A DNA stretch of 64,000 nt from Magicicada septendecula (taxonomy: Eukaryota > Arthropoda > Insecta > Hemiptera > Cicadidae). Positions 24,319 to 37,394 of this stretch are shown piece after piece. The stretch covers positions 280,705,158 to 280,769,157 of the forward strand of contig CM068373.1 of NCBI GenBank assembly GCA_034769895.1. Direction: 5' to 3'. The position numbers and the translations under genes are program-made. Under the pieces are notes generated by a model. It had not been told where the DNA came from, did no database searches, and was given only the letters and a program-made list of their open reading frames with translations. Each line of letters starts with the position of its first letter. Positions within the stretch are counted from its first letter, which is position 1.

Positions 24319-27300
24319 GTTGTTACTCACGTACTTACGATGTGATTACAATTCAGTATGATTATTTAACAATGGATGTTTGAAATTAATGTTCACGTTT
24401 AAAAGAGTATTAGACTCGCTATTAGTTCACTGTATTTACCTCCCCACTTACCATCTGTGGATAACTTCACTCTTCTCGATGGCGACTTCTCTTACTGTAA
24501 ACACACTTGACATACATGGATATTCCTTTTGAATATCGAGAAAATGCACATAAACAATAAAATAAATCAAATGTTCAGTTGTAAGTTGAATGATATCAGT
24601 AATTCAAATATTACCGCCACCTTATGAGGTAACTGTTTCTAAAAAAAATTAAACTACTGCTTCTATTCTATAGAAATTAAAACTCTGATTCCACTGATAA
24701 TAAACTGAGGATTTTATTGACAGTGTTTAAATTCATCAAAACTCTTTTAAAAACAATTAATATGATATCTTCATAAACAACAACAAATTAAACAAATATT
24801 GAGATCTCTGCAGCTCAAGGCTGGTAACACTGTTGTAATGTACGATAGTATTGTGAACGAGGTTAGGTTCACTTTAGTTAATTATATTACCAATTTGCGT
24901 GAATTCTTTGAAGACACATGATACCAGATATAAAGATGTGGCTTTGAATAACAATGTTTACTTATCTACGATTATGGAAAAGAACAAAAATTTAAAATTA
25001 TTAATCTTGGTACGATAGTCGATAATATCGTACTATCGTATGTTATGCAGAGGTCTAGAAAAACTAAGGTCAACATGTGCTTTTAACGTTGCACTGTTAA
25101 AATATTATTATTATTAATTCATTAGTTATCACAACCATGTACTGGAAATAGAAAAAATCTAAAGAAAAAAACTCTTATTATTGCTTTCATTTCATAAAAA
25201 TCATTTAAGAACAGAATTGTTTCTTTGTGACAAAATATCTGCTTCGGTTCTAGGTTAGTTTGCCTAGGAACAAGTAAGTGATTAATTATAATAAGTAATG
25301 TTATTTATAAGATTCTTAATAATATAGTTACAGACACTTTATTTATAATTCATATGATGTGTAATTATCAGTAATGAAAATACTCGCACAAAAAAAATTA
25401 TTATTTATTAATTCAAAAGTTATAGTCAAGTAAGCGACTATATTCACATATTAATGAGCGGTATTTAAGTTTAATTCCGCCGTTCTCAATTATTCTTTAA
25501 ATATAAAATAATTATTTTTCAATTAATTATTGTCATTATATTGTGCTACAACTCCGTTCATAAAATTCTGATAATTGTCCATCGTTGTTTATTAAAGCAC
25601 TCAAGCGTTACTTGACTAGTGCAGTCAAAACAATAACCCTCGTTCATCAACGAGAATTATTCCTTTTATTATTTTCTTTAAAATTATTAAAATATTGTAC
25701 TCCCTGATTATATACACTGAACATGACCCTTATTATACACTGGTCATGTTAATTCACTTAATTCACTTGACACTCGGTAATGTGGTGTTGAGTAGAGGTT
25801 AATGTCTGTCTGTGTATTACTGTAGGTGACGCGCACATTTCAAAAAATATCTTGCTGACTTTGACATAGACCTCTCGCCGTGAGTGTTGCAGAACGATTA
25901 TAACATTTCGCTAAAGCGTCTCTTTTCGTCTGGTCATTTTAAGCTATTTGATTGGTTCAAAAGGTCATACTCTCAACCCCAAACACTCTGGTAAAATAAA
26001 ACTTTTAATTTTTAGCGTCAGTAAGTATGGGTTCGAGATTATCTCTGACGTGTACATGGATACTCAAAAATGATTGAAAAACTTATAATGGTCATAAGTT
26101 CCTTATTTCTTGTCATATCGTAATTTGGATAGTGGCATTAAATCGCGGACACTTGTGGCTTTATTTTAAGTCTAAACAAGCACTAATTACGTTCATTATT
26201 AATTCACTTGATCTTCTTGAAAACTCATATGGTGATTCTTAATACAAATAAGTCTTTTTCACCATATTTCGTCGTAATTACACTTTAATACTTATTACTA
26301 AACATTCTGAGTCCATTTCTCCTTCATGTTAGTACATAAAATGGTTATATTTATAGTTTAAACAAAATCTGTTAATGGCGTCTACACCAACTATGTTCGA
26401 TTGTTTACATTTACTTGTAACGCCATTATTACTTACTCTACTACATATTTTTGACATTATAACACTAATAGGTACATTTGTTTACATTTGTTTACATTTG
26501 TTTCTACTTTATTTTGATAAAAATGTTATTTTGTATACACATATAGTATAATCAAAATACTTTCTGTTCTCATCTCTCCATTTTGTCACTTATTTAGTTA
26601 TTTTAGTACACATGGGATATATTGTTAGTAATTAAAATAGTGTACAATTGTTGTACATTGTTAGTTCAATGTATTCATTAACTTTTTGTTATCTGAAAGC
26701 TCTTTAAGTTATAGTATGGTGGTTATTTACACCTGGTTCTATGATTGCAGTTAGTTAGTTTATAATATTTCACTTATTAAACCACTAGTATAATACTTGT
26801 GAGATGTTCTCATAGCAGTATTGAACATTTCTCTAACTACTGGTCACATTGGTTACACTCTCTTGATAAGTTTTGATAATGTTTTTTGACTAACTCTCTT
26901 GTCACATTGGGGTTCTGTCTATTTAACTTTATGATATTGTATTCAATCTGATTCATTTGTTGTGTCCTTCAGTACATATGGTATTCATTGGTTTGCATTT
27001 TTATTCTTATTTAGTCTCTGTTTGAAACAATTGTGGATAATTGCTTGGTTTAACTAATGTACATGATTTTATGTTATAGGTTCAACTCTTGTGAGGTTAT
27101 GTGTCAGTTGTCTGACAACAATGTGCTACATACTTTTTTGGCAGTATTTAATTCAACTATTGCCATCTCATTATGGCATTCTACTACAATGGTTTATTAT
27201 TAAGTTTTACACATTTTAACACTATTTGTTGACACAATAATACTGGTATTCTTAGTCTAATTATGTTACATATTTTGGTGGGTTGTACCTAGTCTTTGGT

Positions 27301-28389
27301 ACATTGATTGGTTTATACTCAACAAATTAGTTTATTTGCTACTATTTGTTCTGGTATTCATTTACATTTTGTCCTGTCTTGCTATGGCATTCAGGCACAT
27401 TTCATATTAAGGCTTACAAAGCTTTTATTATTAATTCCTATGAACAATTAATTTACTTTGCTGTCTCATATTTTTTGGTGGTCTTACTGATTATCTATGT
27501 GATTTTACAATCTTGATTAAACTTGTTACACTAATTGTCTGTGCATTTCACTAGTTAATCGTGGATTCTTTCACTTATAATGGTTAATCACTTTTCTCCG
27601 TTATAAACATTTTCACTGGTATTGTTTGTGGTGTTTACTTGGGGTAAAAAGGTTATCATACCACATGTTGTTACACTTATATTAAGTATTCACTGTCATT
27701 GTTTGTGATCACTTATTGATGCTCAACACTGGTTTCTTTGTTATTGGTATTCGAATAATCATTACATTTCTTCTGGTCACTATATTGATTTTAATTCCTT
27801 GTATATCTTGTGAATGTTGATGTCTTGTACTGTTCATACATAATCTTCATTCTTCATGGTACATTTCTTTTCCTCTTCTTCTTCTTTTCTTCTTCTGGTT
27901 AGTTGTTTCTCACTGTCGGTGTTCTCCTTGGTTACACATTATTAGTAATAATCCATGTTCCCTGAGTATTGTCATACTCTTCCATATTTTTTATTCATGA
28001 TTATGGTAATCATTGTCCCATATTTATTTCACACTCATAAACAAATTAGTTTGTTTTATCACTATTGTGATTGTACTTGATTCGTCTCCTTTTCATGTTG
28101 ATAATTATTTTTGGCCTATCCCCTCACTATTTTGATCTATTGGGCCTGGATGCTAACATATTATATTGGCTCATTGGTATTTTCTCTCTTTGTTATGCTC
28201 GATGATACACTTATTACTCTTCTTTCTTCTTCGTTGGGTTGGTTCAATATTATTCATTCGTATATACACATTTTATTTGTATTCTCCTGTTCCTTCTTCT
28301 ATGCTCGATGAAACATTTTCATGATATCCTTTTATTTGACGTATTAGATAGTTATTTTATGTAACTGCTAATTTGGTACGTTACACTGT

Positions 28390-28740
28390 ATACAAAATTA
28401 CAAAACTTATCAACACAATCGCATAGTAAAAACATTAAAAACTATAGGAACGGATTCGATGCCGGTAAATATCATTTGTTTATTTACTTGTTACTATGGT
28501 AACATACCGATGACTGACACCCTACCTACCACGTTATATTATACAGAAATATAGGACAATTACAAAATATATAGACGTACCTGTATACAAAATTTCAAAA
28601 CATATCAACACAATCACATAGTAAAAACATTAAAAACTATAGGAACGGATTCGATGCCGGTAAATATCATTTGTTTATTTACTTGTTACTATGGTAACAT
28701 ACCGATGACGGACACACTACCTAGCGCGTTATATTATAGA
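28390..28740 (-). repeat. Rest of the tandem Helitron 5' end array
   Basis: This continues the unit interrupted at 17588 and adds one more complete unit (28540-28740). The last unit ends at the true Helitron boundary, where the terminus reads TCTATAATATAACGCG on the minus strand and is preceded by the flanking A. Confidence 0.85.
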
Positions 28741-28741
28741 T

Positions 28742-29336
28742 CTCACATTGGTTCACTTTCAATTCTTACTCTATACACTTTTTGGCTTACATCTATTTTA
28801 CATGTGGTTTTTACCTTTGATATCTTGTTATACTTTTATTTATTATTATTATATTTATTTTGGGGTTTGGGTTTTATTTATAAGAGCACTCCTTCTTCTT
28901 GTGGATGCTGTCTTGTTCTTGTTTCTTCCTTGATCCCTTCTGTTCTTCTTGTTTCTTATAAAATTATTCCCTTCATCTTCTTGTGGATGTCATCAGATTT
29001 TCTGGGTTTCTTCCTTACCTACTCTTCTTGTTTCTTACAACATATTTTCTTTTCTTGTTGTGGGTTTAGTCATTTTCTGAGTTTCTTCCTTACCTACTCC
29101 TATCCTACCTGGGTATTGCCTTTTTTCTCATATTTAGTTTTTAAATTGGTTTTGATGATTCATCACTCCTTGTAACATTTATTTTACATGAACTTTTATT
29201 TTAATCAATGATTGTATTCCACGGTGGTTCTTAATTAATTCTTTATTTTATTTTGCTTTCTCGGATTTAACAATGTTATTATTTTATTTTTATGATCATT
29301 TTACCATTCATTTTTATGGGTTTATCTGTCATGCTA
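28742..29336. other. T-rich sequence right of the Helitron
   Basis: Low-complexity T-rich DNA with repeated phrases such as TTCTTCTTGTGGATG and GTTTCTTCCTTACCTACTC. The plus-strand frame across it codes only Leu/Phe/Ser-rich, membrane-like sequence, as any T-rich repeat would, so I do not call a gene. Confidence 0.6.
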
Positions 29337-30540
29337 CAATATGAAGAGGTTAAATTCAGATTTTTATTACTAATAATGCTGCCACAGACAGAATGATTGC
29401 TTCTCCAGTATGTTTATTGTTTTAAAATGAAATCGTGAACAAAATTGGGCTGCTTTGTAACAAACCCTTCCTGCACTCATAATATGTCAATAAACAAACT
29501 CTTGACAATAATATAATGAAATGTTTATATTGTTGTGTTGTCTGAACCTGTCTGCAACATGTTATGCTTACATTCAGCTGAGTAGTTTGTTATGTCAGTC
29601 CAAGTGATTAGTATAATTGCAATTGATGTAATTTACATTTCAATCTAGTCGGTAGTTTTTTAGAATTTTGTATAATAAAATTCAGTTTTATGTTTTAGTG
29701 ATTTGTTTTCTATTTTTCTAGTGGATATGAATTGGCAAATAATTAACTGTTGTATACATTTTCTTTGTTTAACCTGTCAAAAAAATTTAAAAAATCTTAA
29801 TTATCTACTATTAGTGACTAATAAGTGCAGAATTTGCACTTGACTAATAACTAATAGCACTTTTAACTAATGGATAATGTTAAATTTACTTCAATTGTCA
29901 TTGGGGTTATGAAAAAGCGTCTTGTAATACATATTTTACTAACTTGAGTTATGTAGGTCAGTGAAATTTATTAAAAAATGAAAAATATAAGTAAACAAAT
30001 CACATCATTTTGCACTTTGATTGTTATTTGTATAATAGTTTGTTTAAAATATCTATAAAACGGTAAGTGTGATTATTTTTTTGTAAATAAAAAATTAGTG
30101 TTTGAAAACTTACAAACCTGAAATATTTTGTTATGTTATATTTTGAAGAACACGTGTACTACAAGCTGAACAAAACACAAAGCTAGTGTATGAAATGCAT
30201 AATTGTAAATACAGGAATAATAAAAAGAATAGTATTTAGTTTCAGTCACATCACACAAAGATAATTTGTTATAACCGAATTACATTCAAAAGTCGACAAA
30301 TAAAAGTGAACTTCAATTCAATAACACAAGGAACATGCACAATATAGACATGTTATGAATTACAACACAGTATAAAAAAAATATTTCAGTCAATTTAAAG
30401 GGTATTTACTATATTTGAGCCACAGTAGGATTATGCAATATGGAACATTCTCAAAATACAATGGAGAATGTTGTTCTACAAGTATCTTGGCTATCCCAGC
30501 AGAAGCCAGCTGTAATGTTTGTGTGCGTATATATTGCTAC
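29337..30540. repeat. Dispersed repeat, copy 1
   Basis: The segment 29337-29935 matches 54139-54765 at roughly 85-90% by eye; for example both contain ACAAACCCTTCCTGCACTCA and ATAATATAATGAAATGTTTA. A second matching stretch (30465-30530, CCCAGCAGAAGCCAGCTGTA) recurs at 56065-56120. Between these stretches the sequence is unique AT-rich DNA. The family is not recognised and no terminal repeats are visible. Confidence 0.65.
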
Positions 30541-30834
30541 TATGAGAAGAAAAACTATTACTGTGAGAATTATTATTATAACTATTAACTATTACTGTAC
30601 TGTGAGGATTCATTGAGGCCTGTTTTGTCCAAATAGGTGTTGTACCTTCTATTAGTTACAGGATAATTTATACTCTTTCTGTTCTTAGTTCAATCCTGAT
30701 GTAAACAAACCTACATGGCAAATCGGAAATGCTATTGGTCAGGGGCGTTGACATTGTTCACACAGTAATATATTATGCGCATGTGCTGAATGTCTGTATA
30801 GTCATGTGAGAGTTATCTTGCCACTTAAATCGGG

Positions 30835-31127
30835 GCACGTTGTTTTAAGACTTCCTCCTTATCACTATATTCAGAATTGTATTGAATTAGTATGGAGCCC
30901 ATCACAACACATTAGGCACTTGATATAAAACAATTTATTGAGAAGGCAGTAAATGAAACAATGGCAAACAAGTGGAATCATTGTATGGAGCATATAATGA
31001 AGGAAAATTATAAGCTATGGCAAATGGCCTACATTACCAACGTCGTTGTGGACAATGAACAGTCTTATCAATAATAACGCTGACTCAAGTGATGATACAA
31101 GTTCAGACACAGATATGGAAGGCATTG
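30835..31127 (+). pseudogene. Tc1/IS630-type transposase, C-terminal end, split by element G
   Basis: The frame around 30840-30900 reads VLRLPPYHYIQNCIELVW, matching the region with the last catalytic acid (PPYH..xNxIExxW) of IS630/Tc1-like DDE transposases common in arthropod genomes. It is followed by a helical tail (MANKWNHCMEHIMKENYKLW) and an acidic tail DSSDDTSSDTDMEGI. Element G interrupts the acidic tail at 31128, and it resumes at 36974 with ELLSDSN and a stop near 36996. Frame breaks occur in the helical part. Only the last 100 or so residues remain. A host-domesticated copy is unlikely given these breaks. Confidence 0.65.
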
Positions 31128-32363
31128 TGTTAAAGTATTAACAATATATATATAAATAAAGTCACTAGTTCTTGGCGACATTTGTTACCTTACATTTATT
31201 AACAAATTTATTCTTCCCTTTTATTATTATCGTACTTACCATGTGAGTACCATAATTATGTGTTGAAGCACATGGTCCACTGCCATACATTACTTTCTCC
31301 ATAGGGTCCAGAGTTCTTTAAAACCGAAATCAGAGACTGAGCTGGGTGTTGAAATAATGTTTTTAACAACAATAGTGGTGGCATAAAAAACTTGGTTTAA
31401 TGACGCTAAATACTTTACATTTACGAATAGCAAAAATATGGTGTCTTATTACATCAAACAAAATGGCATCTTATAAGACTCAATATAACATGGCGGACCT
31501 CTACTTCCGCTTTATTAGTTATTAATTAATGGCATTTATCTGTTTCATATTTGTTGTAAATCCCCAAAACATTTTACTACTGCAGTATATTTAGATTTTA
31601 GTATTATCATAAAATTGTATTGTTTCAACATAAACCAACGCCTCATTTTTAATGGAAATGCCGGCATCTTTCACTCACACATTTACTCTGTATTCTCCCA
31701 TTTTCTCATCTCTGGTACATTTTATTAATCACAGATTTTTTGAGCTCAATTCTTTAATTATTTTATAATTATTAATTTTGTCACTTCCCTGGGTTTGAAG
31801 AGGTAGTCTCCTGATCATGCGTTCATCTCGGCCAGTTGTTCGGCGAACTTCTCCTGTTTTGTCGGACTTTTCGTGCACTGAATTTACATTATAACTGACT
31901 GTTTACTGAATACAGGTATATTCTACCTTTGGATTACATTTTGATTAATTTAGAACACTTCAAACTGACAAAATTAAGCCAATTAATAATCGAACGTGTG
32001 TACACTCTGATGTGCTGTAATGGACTGAGAGCGGGTCAGACGCAAAATTTGCGTATGTAGTAGTGTCATGTCGTCACCGTCTTTTGTTTCATATGGCTGA
32101 CGCCTTTGTTAAATGTCATTCTTATGACGTCACTTGTTTTATTACGTCTCATTATTGTCTTTCCATTGTTTTCATATAACATATGCGGCGGAACACACAT
32201 AGGCTCTGACCTCGGATTCGATCTACACTGATGAAACTGCGTCGTGTTGTTAATGATTGGGAGAGTTGTTCTAACCATGTTTTATATATGAAAATACAAT
32301 AAAAATACAATAAAATATTACCTTGTACCATAATTCCCTAAGGAGGACGTTTGTACCGTCACA
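31128..32363 (-). repeat. 3' LTR of element G
   Basis: Minus strand TGTGACGGTAC...CTTTAACA, 1236 bp. The TATA-type box CATATATAAA (minus strand) is at 32281-32290. Confidence 0.9.
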
Positions 32364-32372
32364 AAACCCCCT

Positions 32373-32412
32373 CAATGAGAGGTTTTATGCCAAAGCATAA
32401 AAACTCTCATTG
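32373..32412 (-). promoter_or_regulatory. PPT-adjacent hairpin of element G
   Basis: On the minus strand CAATGAGAGTTTTTATGC pairs with GCATAAAACCTCTCATTG over a TTTG loop: 17 of 18 pairs. AGGGGGTTT then leads into the LTR. The GC-rich block with GTGTTGGGATCTC and GAGAAGTCCAGT lies just upstream (about 32536-32580). Confidence 0.85.
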
Positions 32413-32649
32413 ACTCATTCACACTTCCTAAAGGGATCAGCCCAGATATGTCGCCACAACCCCCTGTAGTGTTTACAAAAAAAAAAAATACAATCACTTA
32501 CCCTTGGTCCAATGATGGTGACAGTACCCATCTGACCTTACTGGACTTCTCAGGAGAGATCCCAACACCATAAGGCCATTTGGCACTTAACGCTCCTGCT
32601 CTGACGCACTGGCCAGCTCAGGACCGCCGTCACAACACCATCAAATTCT

Positions 32650-34330
32650 GAAACATTGAATACAACAATTTAAAATAGTGGCCTTATCTATTCCCATATC
32701 CACAACTGATATGTCTCCCCTTAGATGCATTGGTTTATGTTTTGAGGCATTGGTTTGCTTAACTCTAAAAATTCTTCAACAACCAAAACAAACAAGATTT
32801 AGGACAGAAAATCCATTTCCACTTTTGACATTCCTATATTTGTCAAAGCTTTCTGACTCCAGTCATTATTAACTTACTTCCTTCACCACAAGAAAACATA
32901 TCCTTATACTAAGCATAACACATAAAACAAATTTTTAATTTTCAAAGCAACAACCGCTATCTCTATCATATTATATAAAATTAAAATATAACTATTATGG
33001 CAAACACTTCAAATATTTTTAAATTTTCTTTTTTCAGCTTTCCTGATACTCATATTTCTTTGCAACAGAATCAGAACGATATTTGTATATTCAATATCAA
33101 TATCAATATTATTTCTCCAATACTTAACATTTGTTACCGTTGCTACCAATAACAATAAAACAATAAAACATTGAACATCAAACATTAACATTGTTACATT
33201 TACATTACATAATTCACATTTAAATAACTTGTATCAAAACTTTATAACATTATTATTATCAACTCTCTATTCAACTTTTAATTAGTTAACATTTATTATA
33301 TCATTAGATTCTATAAAAAATTTCAAATTTATTATTAACCTTTCTGTTGCATCACCTTTCTACTATGAATTTTCTTTTTCTAACCTTTTCATCAATACTT
33401 ATCTAGTTTGGGTGACTCTCTATTATTCACTATTATCTATATCTTATTTTGGTATTTATCTATCTAACCTTACTCACCTTTCTTCTACCAACCATTTCTA
33501 CCAACCATTAACATATTATGACACCAATCTCTCCATAATAACAACCCCCTTCAACATTAATTCTATTTATACCGTTCACTTCTTTAAGTGAAATTTCTAT
33601 TACCTCTTTCTACTAGGATGTGTGTACCCTACCTGGCAATATACGCGTTCATAACCTTTTGGCCTCCACCAAATATTGGCAAACACTCTTACCCTTCTCT
33701 AATTACGGGAACTGCCACACCTTACACCACTATCCTTACTACAAAATATCACCATCAACTATTTATTCTCTAATTACATATTACTCATCTTCTCTACATA
33801 TAATCACTAACTACTGTGTCCCTAAATATCTAACACCCTCTTTGTGTATTATCTGTATCTCAACTTCTTATTCTCTCTAACTCCCATTAACTCTGATTAA
33901 CTAACTCAAATGCCTTTATTTTAATAATTATCACCCAGGCTCTATCCCTTTTTAACACTTTACATTACTGTGATCATTGACAATTGCATTAGAAAATTCA
34001 TCCCTCACCTACTAATAACAATACATCTCAATATCCAAATATATTACATGCTTAATCATTTATTATCCATTAGAATCTAAATCTCATAATTATTTAAAAT
34101 CATCCTCACAATTAATTATTCTTCGATTATTTAAAATTCTACAGTACATGGTTTACATAAAATACCTATCATACACAACATCAAGAATACACAGATACAT
34201 TGACATTGATACACACAAAAATATACAATCCAAATTATCATTTAATCATTTACCATAAATCAGTTCATAAAACAGTCCATCTTGAAATCACACTATCACA
34301 TAATTAAATGTTCATAACACAATAAAATAT
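32650..34330 (-). other. AT-rich spacer of element G
   Basis: No supported frame lies in the position where pol would be. Like C, it has one small GC-richer island (about 33620-33700) in otherwise AT-rich sequence. Confidence 0.55.
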
Positions 34331-35552
34331 TTATCCTCCATCATCAAACAATAGTCGAATCTTAGGTCTATACAACTTATCTTTACTTGAAAACATTATA
34401 TTACCATCATTAATATAATACTTATTTACATCCTTATATTCTTCTACAAAACTATCACAATTAATAGGATTATTCCATGTCAATTTATCATACAACTTGT
34501 CATCATAGGGTATGGTCCTGTCACCTTCAGTATAATTAGTCACAATCAGGTAAGTTACAAAGTCATTATTTTCATCATCATCTCCTACTACTGCTATATC
34601 AGCTTCCACCCAAGGTAAGTATTTACTATAATTATCAACCATCTCTACTCCTAACCTTTCCATAAACTCTTCATAGTTTCTACTTATCTTAAAAATCTAT
34701 ATTTCTCTCTTTCTCTCTCTCTCTCCTTACAATACCTCTCTCTCTCAACATATGCAGGAGACACTAACTCACAACTGCTGCACCACCTGTGAAGTGCACT
34801 AAAAAAACCAGGGACAACTTTATTTGCAGACCTATCGTCTTCCAAATATACATTGAAGGCACTCTCGTCCTTCCTAAACACATGTGAAGTCTTTACTTCA
34901 CCCTGCACTACACCATTAAGGGAAAAATTTACCCCTGCAATCCCCCTACAATTATACTTTCTCTCCACTTTCTATCTAACTCATCACACACTAACATTCC
35001 ATCATTATCATATTCTATTCCCATTAAAATCTCATTATCACTACCAGTGTTCACATAATCATTTTCTAATACCATATTTTTATTTATTTTATCATAATTT
35101 TCACCACTACTTACCTTGTCTTTATTTATGTTTAATTTGTCTATTTCTCTCTTCTTTTCTAACCCCATTTCATCTAAACGTGTCTCTATTTCACTTATTC
35201 TTTTATCGAAATTATAATTTTGTCTTTTGATTTCCTTTTTTATGTCATTGACTTTCTCATCAAATTGGTTAATCTTATCATTAAAATTATAAAATCTTGC
35301 ATTTTGTTCATGAAATTTATCGTCAAACTTTGCCTCAAGTTTATTAAATTTTTTATCAAAATTATTAAATTTGGCATCTAATTCGCTACTTTGCATTTTC
35401 ATTAACTGGAATACATCATCCAGTGACATTTTACTACTGGTAGGTGTTGAGTTCGCAGTGACTCCACTCATAATTACAGATTCTGTTCCTGTAACATTTA
35501 GATTTACGCTTTCATTTACATTAAGGCTGATACTTTCACTATCGTTTGCCAT
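34331..35552 (-). pseudogene. Coiled-coil Gag-like ORF region of element G
   Basis: The N-terminal part has the STP motif (NSTPTSSKM), then a long coiled coil with 7-residue spacing of Phe/Leu (KFNNFDKKFNKLEAKFDDKF), then an acidic part with DNEILMGIEYDND. It ends RLLFDDGG. This parallels the intact ORF of C in order and length, though overall identity is low. It is broken in about two places. The likely role is Gag-like (inference from position). Confidence 0.75.
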
Positions 35553-35727
35553 ATTGAATATAAAAGAACTTCTACTAACGAGAATAACTTTTATAAAGTT
35601 TAGTTTTGTATTGACTTAACCTTACAATATAACATAACCTCTATCTTGTGATACCTAATACACACTATCTCAATGCCCCACCCCGTCTCTGTATTTGGGT
35701 TTATTATAAAAATTTACTTTTTATAAT

Positions 35728-35746
35728 GTCGCCAGTTCGGGCACCA
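35728..35746 (-). promoter_or_regulatory. Primer-binding site of element G
   Basis: On the minus strand TGGTGCCCGAACTGGCGAC begins two bases after the LTR. It resembles the lysine-tRNA site of element C (TGGCGCCCGAACAGGGAC) with several changes. Confidence 0.75.
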
Positions 35747-35748
35747 TT

Positions 35749-36973
35749 TGTTAAAGTATTATCAATATATATATAAATAAAGTCACTAGTTCTTGGCGAC
35801 ATTTGTTACCTTACATTTATTAACAAATTTGTTCTTCGCTTTTATTATTATCGTACTTATCATGTGAGTACCATAATTATGTGTTGAAGCACATGCTCCA
35901 CTGCCATACATTACTTTCTCCATAGGGTCCAGAGTTCTTTAAAACCGAAATCAGAGACTGAGCTGGGTGGTGAAATAATGTTTTTAACAACAATAGTGGT
36001 GGCATAAAAAACTTGGTTTAATGACACTAAATACTTTACATTTACGAATAGCAAAAATATGGTATCTTATTATATCATACAAAATGGCGTCTTATAAGAC
36101 TCAATATAACATGGCGGACCTCTACTTCCGCTTTATTAGTTATTAATTAATGGCATTTATCTGTTTCATATTTGTTGTAAATCCCCAAAACATTTTACTA
36201 CTGCAGTATATTTAGATTTTAGTATTATCATAAAATTGTATTGTTTCAACATAAACCAACGCCTCATTTTTAATAGAAATGCCGGCATCTTTCACTCACA
36301 CATTTACTCTGTATTCTCCCATTTTCTCATCTCTGGTACATTTTATTAATCACAGATTTTTTGAGCTCAATTCTTTAATTATTTTATAATTATTAATTTT
36401 GTCACTTCCCTGGGTTTGAAGAGGTAGTCTCCCGATCATGCGTTCATCTCGGCCAGTTGTTCGGTGAACTTCTCCTGTTTTGTTGGTCTTTTCGTGCACT
36501 GAATTTACATTATAACTGACTGTTTACTGAATACAGGTATATTCTACCTTTGGATTACATTTTGATTAATTTAGAACACTTCAAACTGACAAAATTAAGC
36601 CAATTAATAATCGAACGTGTGTACACTCTGATGTGCTGTAATGGACTGAGAGCGGGTCAGACGCAAAATTTGCGTATGTAGTAGTGTCATGTCGTCACCG
36701 TCTTTTGTTTCATATGGCTGACGCCTTTGTTAAACGTCATTCTTATGACGTCATTTGTTTTATTATGCCTCATTATTGTCTTTCCATTGTTTTTATATAA
36801 CGTATGCGGCGGAACGCACGTAGGCTCTGACCTTGGATTCGATCTACACTGATGAAACTGCGTCGTGTTGTTAATGATTGGGAGAGTTGTTCTAACCATG
36901 TTTTATATATGAAAATACAATAAAATATTACCTTGTACCATAATTCCCTAAGGAGGACGTTTGTACCGTCACA
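35749..36973 (-). repeat. 5' LTR of element G
   Basis: Minus strand TGTGACGGTAC...CTTTAACA, 1225 bp, with its TATA-type box at 36902-36911 and target duplication ATTG to its right. Confidence 0.9.
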
Positions 36974-36997
36974 ATTGAATTACTCTCTGACAGCAAC

Positions 36998-37394
36998 TGA
37001 TATTATTCAGTACACTGGTAATATTATCACAGCTTCTATTTTTGTTTTAAATAAACTATACTTTTTTGTTTGTTGCGGTATTTAAACGGTTATTAAAAAA
37101 AAAAAAAATCACTGGTGTTATAACACGTTTCACTGTCAGTCTGACACTGTCACAACAATTTTACTTTGGTCAGAACAAATTATTACAATTTACGTGTGTT
37201 TATACAGTATCAGTATTATATGTACACTGTCTGTACTGCTTCTGTCAGAGTGAGACGCCTCTAATGCAAGCAGCAAATAGCGTTTCAAATGTGTCAACGC
37301 CTGTTTGTTTATATCAGGATTGAGCGAAGAATGGAAACAGTATACAAACATATAATCCACGTTCTTCCATAGGTGTGCAATAAAGACTCATTTA
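36998..37394. other. Non-coding stretch between element G's target and the Harbinger
   Basis: Contains an AATAAA-type signal (near 37050) that could belong to the transposase gene ended at 36996, and a run of about 14 A near 37097-37110. Nothing else is recognised. Confidence 0.45.

Larger units (their letters stand above)
17589..28385 (-). mobile_element. Insert D: long LTR-like unit inside the Helitron 5' array, itself split by element C
   Basis: The unit TGTAACACAAC...CGTTACA is flanked by the exact duplication CTGT (17585-17588 and 28386-28389), and excising it restores the Helitron repeat unit. Without element C it is about 4.1 kb. It has no coding frame I can support. The part 24323-28385 is AT-rich, with a moderately GC-rich stretch near 25780-25990 and a T-rich right half with loosely repeated phrases such as TGGTATTC and TATGGCATTC. 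Read on the minus strand, its ends resemble those of insert E (TGTAAC, then CCA, AA and GTTACATAA), suggesting one family. An unusually long solo LTR is my best reading; another non-autonomous LTR-like element is possible. Confidence 0.6.
31128..36973 (-). mobile_element. Element G: complete coiled-coil-ORF-only LTR retrotransposon
   Basis: Direct LTRs (31128-32363 and 35749-36973) and the exact duplication ATTG (31124-31127 and 36974-36977) define it. On the minus strand the order is 5' LTR, primer site, coiled-coil ORF region (34331-35552), AT-rich spacer (about 32660-34330), GC-rich block with hairpin and polypurine tract, 3' LTR. There is no trace of pol. It is a fossil with about two breaks in its ORF. 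The LTRs differ at only a few percent of sites. It sits in the tail of a transposase gene. Confidence 0.85.

Noticed and set aside
28654-29175. Plus-strand frame of 173 hydrophobic residues resembling a membrane protein
   Set aside because: T-rich low-complexity DNA reads as Leu/Phe/Ser. It also starts inside the Helitron end repeat and crosses its boundary.
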